Positions 25,915-33,893 of a stretch of DNA of 64,000 nt are shown here, piece by piece. Made by a program: the position numbers and the translations under genes. Below the pieces are notes generated by a model. That model ran no database searches. It was not told the origin of the DNA and saw nothing but the letters and a program-made list of their open reading frames with translations. Source of the DNA: CAYQLY01 sp964418605 (lineage in GTDB: Bacteria; Bacteroidota; Bacteroidia; Cytophagales; Cyclobacteriaceae); NCBI GenBank assembly GCA_964418605.1, contig CAYQLY010000001.1:274491-338490 (forward strand), written 5' to 3'. The first letter of the stretch is position 1. Every line of letters starts with the position of its first letter.

Positions 25915-26684
25915 TCATTAAATGTTAAAAGTGTAACTTTTTCTCCATCAAATAGTGCATAGCTAGAGTAATTTACCCATTCGCCTAGATTGATGTATCT
26001 GCTTGTAGGGGATACCTCTAGATCTAATGGAAGATGTCGATGTCCAAAAACATAATAGTCATGGTGTTCTTTTTTTTCTAATTCTTTGCAATACACCCAT
26101 AGCCATTCTTTATCACCTAAAAATTCTTCCTTCCGCTTTATATTTGTGATCCGGCTTTTTCTTGACCATGTATGTGCAATGGTCATGCCAATGGTTGGAT
26201 GTATAATTTTAAATAACCATTGACAAAATTTATTTCTAAATATTTTTTTCAATAACTTGTAACCTGTATCTCCTGGTCCTAGGCCATCTCCATGTCCAAT
26301 CAATATTTTTTTTTCATTGAAAAAAAATACAGTGGGCTGATGAAGTATTTCAATGCCCATTTCGTTTGTAAAATAATCCTTCATCCACATGTCATGGTTG
26401 CCAGAGAAAATATATATTTTTTTTCCAGTATCAGTTAGTTCAGCAAGTTTACCTTGTAAACGAATAAAACCTTTAGGTATGACATGTTTATATTCAAACC
26501 AAAAATCAAAAATATCACCTACTAGAAATAGTATATCGCATTGTGAACTAATAGATTCTAGCCAACGAATAATTTTCTTTTCCCGCTCTAAACTTCTATC
26601 AAGACTAGGTGCGCCAAGATGGAAATCAGAGGCAAAAGCGATGCTTCTTCCTGGTTGAATATGAATGTGGTTAGAGTGTGTCAT
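25911..26684 (-). CDS. lpxH: UDP-2,3-diacylglucosamine diphosphatase-like metallophosphoesterase
   Basis: Calcineurin-like phosphoesterase, 257 aa, probable LpxH step of lipid A synthesis (UDP-2,3-diacylglucosamine to lipid X). Metal-binding motifs in order: FASDFHLGAP (residues ~16-25), LVGDIFDFWFEY (~55-66), FSGNHDMWM (~94-102), IGHGDGLGPGD (~129) and VFGHRHLPLD near the C-terminus. The FxFE/Y element after GDxxD is the LpxH-type variant. The start overlaps the LUD gene by 14 nt. Other lipid A genes are not in the window. Confidence 0.88.
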   Translation of the reverse strand: MTHSNHIHIQPGRSIAFASDFHLGAPSLDRSLEREKKIIRWLESISSQCDILFLVGDIFDFWFEYKHVIPKGFIRLQGKLAELTDTGKKIYIFSGNHDMWMKDYFTNEMGIEILHQPTVFFFNEKKILIGHGDGLGPGDTGYKLLKKIFRNKFCQWLFKIIHPTIGMTIAHTWSRKSRITNIKRKEEFLGDKEWLWVYCKELEKKEHHDYYVFGHRHLPLDLEVSPTSRYINLGEWVNYSSYALFDGEKVTLLTFNE

Positions 26685-27309
26685 CTAATAAAAAGACCAC
26701 TAGTTCTTTTGGTCCATGAGCACCTAATACAAGTGTTTTTTCAATGTCAGCTGTACGGCTTGGGCCAGTTGTTAAACAGATCATGGAAGGCAGGGTAGCG
26801 TATTTTTTTTTAACCAACTCTAACCCATCTTGAATATCTTCTACTAGTTGGCTTGCAAATGCAATGACAATATGAATAGGTGGAAAAATAGATAAGCTTC
26901 GACCAGAGCCTTGCTTAGAAGAAAGTATGATACTCCCTAGTCTGCTTATGAGACATTCACATCCGGTAATGCCTATTTCTGTTCGGTGTAAGTCATGTTT
27001 TTTATCAAGGTAGGGTAGATTAATACTTGGAAGTAGTTCTCGTATTTTGTCTTCCCAAACAGATAGGTATTCACTATTCTTAGTTTTTATAAATTCTTTA
27101 AATTGATGATGAAATACGTCTCTATTTTCGCAATAGAAGAAAAGACCTTGTGCCTGTGTGAGCTTTTCGGCAAATCGAACAGTAGCATGCTCAGAAGAAG
27201 CAGTATACAGGTTTTTAGAAAAATTAGGCTTAGCCTCTTTTTTAGAAGTGTTTTTTTTTAGAGCTGCTTGTATTTTTTCAAGTATAATTTCTCTGGAGTT
27301 TTTGCTCAT
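26671..27309 (-). CDS. LUD domain protein (LutC/YkgG family)
   Basis: 212 aa. Family features: N-terminal helix region SREIILEKIQAALKK, the segment TEIGITGCECLISRLGSIIL (residues ~115-134), and the C-terminal MICLTTGPSRTADIEKTLVLGAHGPKE signature. LutC-type proteins belong to lactate utilisation complexes, but in Bacteroidota a lone LUD gene next to ftsH is standard and its role is unknown. It overlaps lpxH and follows ftsH by 17 bp. Confidence 0.9.
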   Translation of the reverse strand: MSKNSREIILEKIQAALKKNTSKKEAKPNFSKNLYTASSEHATVRFAEKLTQAQGLFFYCENRDVFHHQFKEFIKTKNSEYLSVWEDKIRELLPSINLPYLDKKHDLHRTEIGITGCECLISRLGSIILSSKQGSGRSLSIFPPIHIVIAFASQLVEDIQDGLELVKKKYATLPSMICLTTGPSRTADIEKTLVLGAHGPKELVVFLLDDTL

Positions 27310-27326
27310 GAGATTTTTAAAAACAA

Positions 27327-29393
27327 TTAGCTTTCTTTTTTATTTTCCTCACTTTCATTTTTATAGTAGGAGGGGCCATCATTTTCGTGAAGATAGTGAT
27401 CTTCTTTTTGAAAAGGCCTTTTACCAATTAAATGTTCTAAATCACTTTGGAATATAATTTCACGTGCTAATAACTCTTGTGCAACCAGCTCTAATTCTTT
27501 TCTTTTTTCGGTTAAAAGATGTTTAGTTCGCTCATATGCATTTTGTATGATTTTTCTCACCTCTTCATCTATAGTTTGAGATGTTGACTCCGAATAAGGT
27601 TTACTAAATTGATAATCATCTTCTTTAGAGTCAAAGAATGAAACGTTTCCTATCTTATCATTCATACCATAGATGGTTACCATGCTATAAGCCATTTTGG
27701 TAATCCGCTCTAAATCACTTAATGCACCTGTAGAAATTTTTCCAAATACAATATCTTCAGCAACTCGACCTCCTAAAGACATGCACATTTCGTCTGTTAA
27801 TTGTTCAATTGTATATAAAAACTGTTCCTTAGGGAGGTATTGTGCATATCCCAAAGCAGCTACTCCTCTTGGCACGATACTTACTTTAACTAATGGATCT
27901 GCATGTTCTAAGAACCATCCTGTTACAGCATGTCCTGCCTCATGGTAAGCTACAATCTTTTTTTCTTCAGGCGATATGATTTTGTTTTTCTTTTCTAATC
28001 CTCCAATGACACGATCAATGGCAGCATTGAAATCTTCCATATCAACTGTTTCTTTGTTTTTTCGCGCAGCAATTAATGCGGCTTCATTGCAGACGTTTGC
28101 TATTTCAGCTCCTGCAAAACCTGGAGTTTGAGCAGCTAATTTTTTTATTTCAACATCAAGACCCAACTTTATTGGTTTGAGATGTACTTTGAAAATACTC
28201 TCTCTACCTACTAGGTCAGGTTTGTCCACACTGATTTGTCTATCAAATCGGCCAGGTCTTAGTAAGGCAGGATCGAGAACATCGGGGCGGTTTGTAGCAG
28301 CCAATATGATGATACCTGAATTTGTAGAGAATCCATCCATTTCTACTAAAAGCGAGTTGAGTGTATTCTCTCGCTCATCATTGGAGCCTGTGAAATAACC
28401 TTTTCCTCGGGAGCGTCCTACAGCATCTATTTCATCGATGAAGATGATACAAGGTGACTTTTCTTTAGCTTGTTTAAAAAGATCACGCACACGTGCAGAG
28501 CCAACCCCTACGAACATTTCTACAAAATCAGATCCGGATAAAGTGAAGAAAGGCACATTTGCTTCTCCTGCTACTGCTTTTGCAAGAAGTGTTTTACCAG
28601 TTCCAGGAGGGCCGATGAGTAATACCCCTTTTGGAATTTTTCCTCCTAGATTTGTGAATTTAGAAGGATTTTTCAGGAAGTCTACAATTTCTTTTACTTC
28701 TTCTTTTGCTTCATCTAATCCTGCCACATCAGCAAATGTAATTTTTACTTTGTTTTCTGCATCGAATAAAGTAGCCTTAGATCTGCCAATATTAAATAGC
28801 TGTGTACCACCGGACATGTTAGTAGAACGTCTCATTAAAAACCAAAATCCAACAATGATGGCAATAAGTACGCCCCATTGTAATAAGAAGCCCATCACAT
28901 CGGATCGTTCTTCGATGGTATAGCCACCGCTAAATTTCTCATGCCCTGCTGCTGCTTCTAATGCTTTAAAATCTCTATCAAAAATATCGGGTGAGGTAAT
29001 CAGCATTTTAAGATGTGGGCCCTTTTCAGAGGAGAAGGGAGAATATTGTTCTAATATACTGTTGTATTTTTTACTTGATAGAGCAGTTGATTTTAGTGTA
29101 ATTTCTACAACCATTTGATTTTTTACCAGTACTACTTTCGCTACATCTCCGTCCTTCATCATAGCACCCAACGTTTGGAAGCTAATTGGAGGCATGGAGT
29201 TGTTTTTATTGAAGTAGGTGATGGCTACTACAATCAGCAATAACCCGATGATGATCCACATCTGATATCCCCCGCGTTTAGGAGGATTGGGGAAAATCTT
29301 TTTTTTATTTTTATCAGTTCCCTTTTCTGGTACTGTATTTTTATTTTCCTCAGAAGTGGATACTTCATTTTTATGATCAGGTGTATTTGTCAT
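27327..29393 (-). CDS. ftsH: ATP-dependent zinc metalloprotease FtsH
   Basis: Membrane-anchored AAA+ protease that degrades membrane and short-lived cytosolic proteins. 688 aa: TM1 at ~45-62, periplasmic region, TM2 at ~170-186 (WGVLIAIIVGFWFLM), then AAA domain with Walker A GPPGTGKT, Walker B IIFIDEIDAVG, the pore motif FVEMFVGVG and the second region of homology NRPDVLDPALLRPGRFDRQ. The protease domain has the zinc motif HEAGH. N-terminal and C-terminal extensions are polar and charged. It lies in an operon after rsfS (12 bp gap). Confidence 0.97.
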   Translation of the reverse strand: MTNTPDHKNEVSTSEENKNTVPEKGTDKNKKKIFPNPPKRGGYQMWIIIGLLLIVVAITYFNKNNSMPPISFQTLGAMMKDGDVAKVVLVKNQMVVEITLKSTALSSKKYNSILEQYSPFSSEKGPHLKMLITSPDIFDRDFKALEAAAGHEKFSGGYTIEERSDVMGFLLQWGVLIAIIVGFWFLMRRSTNMSGGTQLFNIGRSKATLFDAENKVKITFADVAGLDEAKEEVKEIVDFLKNPSKFTNLGGKIPKGVLLIGPPGTGKTLLAKAVAGEANVPFFTLSGSDFVEMFVGVGSARVRDLFKQAKEKSPCIIFIDEIDAVGRSRGKGYFTGSNDERENTLNSLLVEMDGFSTNSGIIILAATNRPDVLDPALLRPGRFDRQISVDKPDLVGRESIFKVHLKPIKLGLDVEIKKLAAQTPGFAGAEIANVCNEAALIAARKNKETVDMEDFNAAIDRVIGGLEKKNKIISPEEKKIVAYHEAGHAVTGWFLEHADPLVKVSIVPRGVAALGYAQYLPKEQFLYTIEQLTDEMCMSLGGRVAEDIVFGKISTGALSDLERITKMAYSMVTIYGMNDKIGNVSFFDSKEDDYQFSKPYSESTSQTIDEEVRKIIQNAYERTKHLLTEKRKELELVAQELLAREIIFQSDLEHLIGKRPFQKEDHYLHENDGPSYYKNESEENKKES

Positions 29394-29405
29394 GATGGTG
29401 TGTTG

Positions 29406-29825
29406 TTATTTTTTTATTTTTTTCTTTTTAGGGGTTGTGTCAGATTCAGATTCTACTTCTGTTATTTCAGCATCTCCCCATAGGTCTTCTAATTCATAAA
29501 ATGACCTTCTATCTTTTTTAAAAACATGTGCTACAACATTAACATAGTCTAATAAGATCCACTCCTTATTTTCCTTTCCTTCAACATGCCATGGGTATTC
29601 TTGTATAGACTCATGTACTTTTTTCTCAATAGCATCTGCGATGGCATCAAGTTGATTTTCATTAGTTCCTGAGCAGATGATAAAAAAATCAGCAATGGAA
29701 TTTTTGATAGCGGTTAGATTTAAAATCATAATATTTTCCCCTTTCTTTTCTTTCATCCCCTCTATGATCAACTCACTTAATTTTTTTGAATTTAAGTTTA
29801 CCTTCTCTTTTTTCTTTGACCGCAT
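29406..29825 (-). CDS. rsfS: Ribosome silencing factor RsfS
   Basis: Binds L14 of the 50S subunit and blocks subunit joining under starvation. The family core LNLTAIKNSIADFFIICSGTNENQLDAIADAIE-like sequence and PWHVEGKENKEWILLDYVNVVAHVF are clear; the C-terminus ends in a Lys-rich tail (PKKKKIKK). An ATG at 29867 would overlap the divergent birA gene, so ATG 29823-29825 (MRSKKKEKV) is chosen, giving 139 aa. It is first in the reverse operon that continues with ftsH. Two candidate -7 boxes (reverse TAGTTTTG 29843-29850, TATTTTTG 29851-29858) lie just upstream. Confidence 0.92.
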   Translation of the reverse strand: MRSKKKEKVNLNSKKLSELIIEGMKEKKGENIMILNLTAIKNSIADFFIICSGTNENQLDAIADAIEKKVHESIQEYPWHVEGKENKEWILLDYVNVVAHVFKKDRRSFYELEDLWGDAEITEVESESDTTPKKKKIKK

Positions 29826-29859
29826 TATTATTAAATTACCAACAAAACTACAAAAATAA

Positions 29860-30612
29860 TTGTACAAAATTCATACAGAAACGTTATTTGTCGGAAAAGA
29901 AATTATTTTTCTGCCAGTTTGTCATTCAACTAATGATGTGTTAAGTGATAAAGTCAAAAGTGGGTCAGCTTTTGAAGGAACAGTCGTCATTACGTCTCAT
30001 CAAACTGCAGGAAAGGGTCAGATGGGAAATAAGTGGGAGGCTGAGCCTGATCAGAACCTGACTTTCTCAGTATTATTTCGCCCTTCTTTTTTACCGATTC
30101 AAAAACAATTTTTTTTAGCTGTATTTACATCGCTTGCTTTAGCCGATGTGTTGGATCAGTATATCTCTGATGTCTCAATTAAATGGCCAAATGATATATA
30201 CATACAAGACAAAAAAATAGGAGGTATATTGATTGAAAACAGTATGAAAGGCGAAGTTATGGATTATTCTATTACTGGCATAGGTTTGAATGTAAATCAA
30301 AAAAAATTTGAAGAAAAAAAAGCAGTTTCATTGGCTATGGTTACGCATGTACCTGTTGATTTAGAGAAAGTGCTGGCTCATATACTTGAAACATTGGAGC
30401 ATTATTATCTATTGCTTAAAGTTGGGAAATACGATTTACTTAAAACAGCGTATTTGCATCGCTTGTATAGATACCAAGAGTATCATCTATTTGAAATTAA
30501 TCAGCAGCGTGTGAAGGGGATGATTGTAGGGGTAAATGAGGAAGGTAAGTTGGCGGTTGACGTGAGTGGGAAGGTATATTATTTTGGAATGAAAGAAATA
30601 ATATTTTTATAA
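29860..30612 (+). CDS. birA: Biotin--[acetyl-CoA-carboxylase] ligase
   Basis: Attaches biotin to carboxylase carrier domains. 250 aa catalytic-only form with no N-terminal winged-helix repressor domain. Motifs: CHSTNDVL (residues ~21-28), HQTAGKGQMGNKWEAEPDQNL (biotinyl-AMP loop, GKGQMGN for the usual GRGRxGR), IKWPNDIYIQDKKIGGILIE, and the GIGLNVNQ segment. A TTG at 29860 is the likely start: an in-frame TAA sits immediately before it, and no in-frame ATG occurs before the catalytic motifs. It is divergent from rsfS with 34 bp between start codons. Confidence 0.92.
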   Translation: MYKIHTETLFVGKEIIFLPVCHSTNDVLSDKVKSGSAFEGTVVITSHQTAGKGQMGNKWEAEPDQNLTFSVLFRPSFLPIQKQFFLAVFTSLALADVLDQYISDVSIKWPNDIYIQDKKIGGILIENSMKGEVMDYSITGIGLNVNQKKFEEKKAVSLAMVTHVPVDLEKVLAHILETLEHYYLLLKVGKYDLLKTAYLHRLYRYQEYHLFEINQQRVKGMIVGVNEEGKLAVDVSGKVYYFGMKEIIFL

Positions 30613-30616
30613 CTTA

Positions 30617-31081
30617 TTAGGTGTGGCTTTTATACCACCGCTTCCAATAATAAATAAAGTATTGCGTGTAGAAAAAAATAAGTAAAACACTAATCACGCG
30701 GATGAGAATAGCTGCTATTTCCAGACCTTGGCTTTGGGTGTAATTAAAAAATAGCGGACCTGCATTCTCTAATAAAAATAAAAATAGACTTAATACTATA
30801 ATCAGTTGGAGTGAAATAACCCATCCGCCGCATAATAATTTTTTCCGTTGCTCAGCCATTTTGGTTGCTAGTTGCGGATTAAGTTGTTCAATAAGATCAT
30901 AAAGACCTTCTCGTCTTGATACGTCATCTATTTCTTTTGCCCTCGACATGATGTAAGCCATGTATGTGCAGCCGATCAGAATAATTGGAAAAAAGTAAAT
31001 AGATTTCATCAGCGCTAAGGCGATATCGCCAAATCGGCCAAAAAAATAACTTATAATTTCTGCGATAAACTCTGCATCCAT
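30617..31081 (-). CDS. Membrane protein, unknown function
   Basis: 154 aa with a hydrophobic segment at residues ~22-46, a charged cytoplasmic helix pair around 47-80 (RAKEIDDVSRREGLYDLIEQL) and two more hydrophobic segments at ~84-103 and ~118-140, ending in a WKRWYKSH tail. It is not recognised as a named family. It ends 4 bp after the convergent birA stop and has no obvious partner. The 260 bp upstream to ahcY holds the ahcY promoter and otherwise nothing I could identify. Confidence 0.65.
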   Translation of the reverse strand: MDAEFIAEIISYFFGRFGDIALALMKSIYFFPIILIGCTYMAYIMSRAKEIDDVSRREGLYDLIEQLNPQLATKMAEQRKKLLCGGWVISLQLIIVLSLFLFLLENAGPLFFNYTQSQGLEIAAILIRVISVLLIFFYTQYFIYYWKRWYKSHT

Positions 31082-31316
31082 ATATTTTTTGACCCTAATT
31101 TAAGCTATTTAATCGATATAGTGTATGTAGAGTAAATAATAAAAAGAAAGCTATAGGGTGGCATTGTTGCCATTTTTCTGCTCTTGCACCATGGATTACT
31201 GCTGTGGCTGGTGTCTCATAAGCCACAGTAGTAAAAGTTTTTTTCTCAGAGCGACAGTGTTTGTTTTGTACCGCCCTGGTTTTTGATGTCTATTCCGAAA
31301 TAACCTGTATTTTTTA

Positions 31317-31324
31317 TATCTTTG
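31317..31324 (+). promoter_or_regulatory. -7 box for ahcY
   Basis: TATCTTTG followed by C, 18 bp before the ATG at 31343. It overlaps a potential TTG start (31322), which shows that start to be unlikely. The -33 element is unclear. Confidence 0.5.
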
Positions 31325-31342
31325 CAATTGAATTCTAAACTT

Positions 31343-32650
31343 ATGATGACCAAAACGTTAGCGTATAAAGTAAAAGATATTTCTCTGGCTGAATGGGGGA
31401 GAAAAGAAATCAAATTAGCAGAAGTGGAAATGCCGGGCTTGATGGCTTTGCGAAAAAAATTTGGAACTTCTAAACCATTGAAAGGAGCGCGCATTGCAGG
31501 GTGTTTACACATGACTATTCAAACAGCTGTATTGATTGAAACATTGGTAGAGTTAGGCGCAGAAGTATCTTGGTCTTCCTGTAATATATTTTCCACACAA
31601 GATCATGCAGCAGCGGCGATTGCAGCAGTGAATATTCCGGTATTTGCCTGGAAAGAAGAAACATTGGAAGAATACGATTGGTGTATTGAGCAAACCTTGA
31701 CGGCTTTTAAAGACGGAAAGCCTTTGAATATGATTTTAGATGATGGGGGTGATTTGACAAACTTGGTGTTGGATAAATATCCAGAGTTGGCTCAAAATAT
31801 AAAAGGAATATCTGAAGAAACAACAACAGGTGTAAATCGACTATATGTGCGTCAACGAGAAGGAAAACTGCCTATGCCTGCTATTAATGTGAATGATTCG
31901 GTGACTAAGTCAAAGTTTGATAATAAATACGGATGTCGAGAATCATTAGTTGATGCCTTGCGACGGGCTACCGATTTGATGATGGCTGGTAAAGTGGCCG
32001 TCGTAGCCGGTTATGGAGATGTGGGTAAAGGATCTGCTGATTCATTAAAAAATGCCGGTGTACGTGTGATTGTAACGGAAGCCGATCCAATTTGTGCATT
32101 GCAAGCAGCTATGGAGGGGTATGAAGTGAAGAAGATGGATACGGCTATTCGTGAAGCAGATATTATTGTGACAGCTACGGGCAACTGTGATATCATCATG
32201 GAGCGTCATTTTAAAGCGATGAAGCATAATGCTGTATTGTGTAATATTGGTCATTTTGATAATGAGATCGATATCGAGTGGTTGAATAAAAATTATGGTA
32301 AAACAAAAGATACTATTAAACCTCAGGTTGATAAATATACCATTGATGGAAAAGATATTATTGTATTAGCAGAAGGTCGTTTGGTGAATTTGGGTTGTGC
32401 GATGGGGCATCCTTCGTTTGTGATGTCTAATTCATTTACTAATCAAACACTTGCTCAGATTGAGCTTTGGGCTAATCATGCTAATTATGAAAATAAAGTA
32501 TATACGTTGCCTAAGCATTTGGATGAGATGGTAGCCATGTTGCACTTAGAAAAGTTGGGTGTTGAACTTGAAACGTTAAGTCCAAAGCAGGCGAATTATA
32601 TTGGTGTGGATGTGAAAGGGCCGTATAAGCCGGAGCATTACAGATATTAA
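31343..32650 (+). CDS. ahcY: Adenosylhomocysteinase
   Basis: Hydrolyses S-adenosylhomocysteine to adenosine and homocysteine in the activated-methyl cycle, using bound NAD. Motifs: SLAEWGRKEI near the N-terminus, ARIAGCLHMTIQTAVLIETL, the EETTTGVNRLY segment, FDNKYGCRESLVD, the NAD-binding loop VAGYGDVGKGSA and the C-terminal ending KGPYKPEHYRY. 435 aa. The start is taken at the first of two adjacent ATGs (31343), because the longer reading from TTG 31322 begins inside the promoter box. Terminated by a strong palindrome at 32678. Confidence 0.97.
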   Translation: MMTKTLAYKVKDISLAEWGRKEIKLAEVEMPGLMALRKKFGTSKPLKGARIAGCLHMTIQTAVLIETLVELGAEVSWSSCNIFSTQDHAAAAIAAVNIPVFAWKEETLEEYDWCIEQTLTAFKDGKPLNMILDDGGDLTNLVLDKYPELAQNIKGISEETTTGVNRLYVRQREGKLPMPAINVNDSVTKSKFDNKYGCRESLVDALRRATDLMMAGKVAVVAGYGDVGKGSADSLKNAGVRVIVTEADPICALQAAMEGYEVKKMDTAIREADIIVTATGNCDIIMERHFKAMKHNAVLCNIGHFDNEIDIEWLNKNYGKTKDTIKPQVDKYTIDGKDIIVLAEGRLVNLGCAMGHPSFVMSNSFTNQTLAQIELWANHANYENKVYTLPKHLDEMVAMLHLEKLGVELETLSPKQANYIGVDVKGPYKPEHYRY

Positions 32651-32677
32651 TATATTAAATTTTTTAAGGTTTAATTC

Positions 32678-32706
32678 AAAGAGCAAGATATCTTGCTCTT
32701 TTTTTG
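32678..32706 (+). terminator. Rho-independent terminator after ahcY
   Basis: A 24 bp perfect palindrome (32678-32701) whose right half is ATCTTGCTCTTT runs directly into a T-tract, 28 bp after the ahcY stop. Confidence 0.85.
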
Positions 32707-32733
32707 TATTTTTTCTAGTGCTTTTAAGAAAAT

Positions 32734-33210
32734 ATGAATAAAAAGTGGCTTGCTCAGTCTAAAGCAAATCAAAAAAAATATAAACGTTTTTTACAACGGG
32801 CTGATAAAAATAAAATCATACCTCAATTAGAACTCTTACACAATGAGGTGTTTTCTACAATCGATTGTTTGGCCTGTGCGAATTGCTGTAAAAACTATTC
32901 GCCTCGATTTAAACCGCCGGATGTGAAGCGAATTGCTAAGCATTTACACCTGACGGAGTCGGCATTTGCTCAGACCTATTTAATGCGTGATGAAGAAGGT
33001 GATGAGGTGCTTAAACAACTTCCTTGTCCTTTTTTGCAACAAGATAATAAGTGTGCCATTTACGATGTGCGTCCTTCTGATTGTGCGCGCTATCCGTATA
33101 CCAATGAGGATGTGTTATTAAAAAAATCAGCAATTACATTAAAAAATTCTACCGTCTGCCCGGCGGTGTATGAAGTACTAGAAAAAATAACTAAAAATTA
33201 TTTTTTCTAG
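32734..33210 (+). CDS. YkgJ-family cysteine cluster protein
   Basis: 158 aa. The UPF0153/YkgJ pattern of eight cysteines is visible: IDCLACANCCKNYSPRF (residues ~47-63), then PCPFLQQDNKCAIYDVRPSDCARYP (~91-115) and a last Cys in STVCPAVYE. The cluster is thought to bind zinc or an iron-sulphur centre; no activity is established. A transcription-terminator stem overlaps the last codons of the gene. It lies just upstream of the three small peptide genes, but the strong terminator in between argues against co-transcription. Confidence 0.88.
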   Translation: MNKKWLAQSKANQKKYKRFLQRADKNKIIPQLELLHNEVFSTIDCLACANCCKNYSPRFKPPDVKRIAKHLHLTESAFAQTYLMRDEEGDEVLKQLPCPFLQQDNKCAIYDVRPSDCARYPYTNEDVLLKKSAITLKNSTVCPAVYEVLEKITKNYFF

Positions 33211-33214
33211 TACT
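33174..33214 (+). terminator. Terminator embedded in the 3' end of the YkgJ-family gene
   Basis: Perfect 17 bp inverted repeat, left arm 33174-33190 (AGTACTAGAAAAAATAA), loop 33191-33197, right arm 33198-33214. The stop codon TAG (33208-33210) is inside the right arm. The stem is AT-rich and its right arm supplies the T-run. Confidence 0.7.
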
Positions 33215-33221
33215 AAAATTG

Positions 33222-33229
33222 TATATTTG
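33222..33229 (+). promoter_or_regulatory. Candidate -7 box for peptide gene 1
   Basis: TATATTTG, 23 bp upstream of the ATG at 33253 and just after the terminator of the preceding gene. No -33 TTG at a normal distance was found. Confidence 0.45.
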
Positions 33230-33252
33230 ATGTAACTAAACTAATTTTTTAT

Positions 33253-33432
33253 ATGAAAAAAAAACTATATTCTAAATCCTTTGTACTAAACAAAGAGACC
33301 ATTTCTTCAATACATAGCATTAATGGAGGTGGCGATCCGCCGTTGGATGTTTCATATCCTGCGTGTGGCATTACTTACGGACCAAGTGTATGTTGGTCGT
33401 GTGTTTATTGTGGCAAATCGGGTGGGGCCTAA
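33253..33432 (+). CDS. Putative RiPP precursor peptide 1 (class I lanthipeptide-like leader)
   Basis: 59 aa. A basic N-terminus (MKKKLYSKS) leads into the leader motif FVLNKETISSI (residues 10-20) and a double-glycine site HSINGG (21-26). The predicted core has four Cys (positions 38, 47, 50, 53) with Ser, Thr and Tyr between them, including PSVCWSCVYCGKSGGA. The leader matches the pattern LxLxKETIxxL ... GG that I know from Bacteroidota natural-product precursors. Two further genes with the same leader follow. No modification enzyme is nearby. Coding status is supported by the shared leader, its own -7 box and a terminator at 33468. Confidence 0.75.
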   Translation: MKKKLYSKSFVLNKETISSIHSINGGGDPPLDVSYPACGITYGPSVCWSCVYCGKSGGA

Positions 33433-33467
33433 AGTAATTTTTTTATAACTCTAGACACATAATATTT

Positions 33468-33502
33468 GGTGTGATGACATTGATGGTATCACACCTTTTT
33501 TA
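33468..33502 (+). terminator. Terminator after peptide gene 1
   Basis: Inverted repeat GGTGTGAT (33468-33475) / ATCACACC (33488-33495), 12 nt loop, then a T-tract. It separates peptide genes 1 and 2. Confidence 0.75.
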
Positions 33503-33554
33503 TAATATTCCTTGGTGGCGAAAGTATTGTTTTTTTACATGATTCAGATTGATG

Positions 33555-33562
33555 TATATTTG
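33555..33562 (+). promoter_or_regulatory. Candidate -7 box for peptide gene 2
   Basis: TATATTTG, 19 bp before the ATG at 33582. A TTG at 33527-33529 would give a 25 bp spacer, longer than normal. An upstream ATG (33549) overlaps this box and is not considered the start. Confidence 0.45.
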
Positions 33563-33581
33563 GGGTTTGCGAAAAAAACAT

Positions 33582-33809
33582 ATGAGAAAACATAACAATA
33601 AAAAGCTTTGTCTAAATAAATCAACAGTTTCTTCTTTAACAGATGTAAAGGGTGGAATGATTTCGATTATATTTACCTATTTTTCTTTATATATTACGTG
33701 TGGCAATGATGGAGGTGCAGGAGGAGGAGGAGGTCGTGAACAGCGTTCATTGACTTGTCAACATTGTACAACACCTAGCAAGGACTGCCCAACTCCCCCT
33801 ATTAAGTAA
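33582..33809 (+). CDS. Putative RiPP precursor peptide 2 (glycine-rich core)
   Basis: 75 aa. MRKHNNKKLCLNKSTVSSLT (residues 1-20) carries the same leader motif LNKSTVSSL as its neighbours, closing with DVKGG (21-25). The predicted core is unusual: a hydrophobic stretch (MISIIFTYFSLYI), then TCGNDGGAGGGGGRE, then a Cys/Thr/Pro-rich tail (LTCQHCTTPSKDCPTPPIK) with three more Cys. Start ATG 33582 is chosen over 33549 because the latter overlaps the promoter box and would put 11 residues before the basic leader start. The core shares no sequence with peptides 1 or 3. Confidence 0.72.
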   Translation: MRKHNNKKLCLNKSTVSSLTDVKGGMISIIFTYFSLYITCGNDGGAGGGGGREQRSLTCQHCTTPSKDCPTPPIK

Positions 33810-33841
33810 GATTATAGATATTGAAATAAATATATTATAGG

Positions 33842-33872
33842 TTTGTTTTTTTTTGATTTTTTTATAACTTTA
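33842..33872 (+). promoter_or_regulatory. Candidate promoter for peptide gene 3
   Basis: TTTG (33842-33845), a 19 bp spacer and TAACTTTA (33865-33872) match the Bacteroidota -33/-7 layout with one mismatch in the -7 box. The ATG follows 21 bp later. Confidence 0.5.
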
Positions 33873-33893
33873 TAAAGGTAAATAATGTAATTT

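Noticed and set aside
28438..28923. 161-codon reading antisense to ftsH
   Set aside because: It mirrors the conserved AAA domain on the other strand; the codon pattern and protein sequence have no independent support.
29826..29867. Fourteen-codon upstream extension of rsfS
   Set aside because: It overlaps the start of divergent birA and both promoter boxes; RsfS starts at MRSKKKEK.
31322..31342. TTG start of ahcY
   Set aside because: It overlaps the promoter box TATCTTTG; two ATGs (31343, 31346) give the expected N-terminus.
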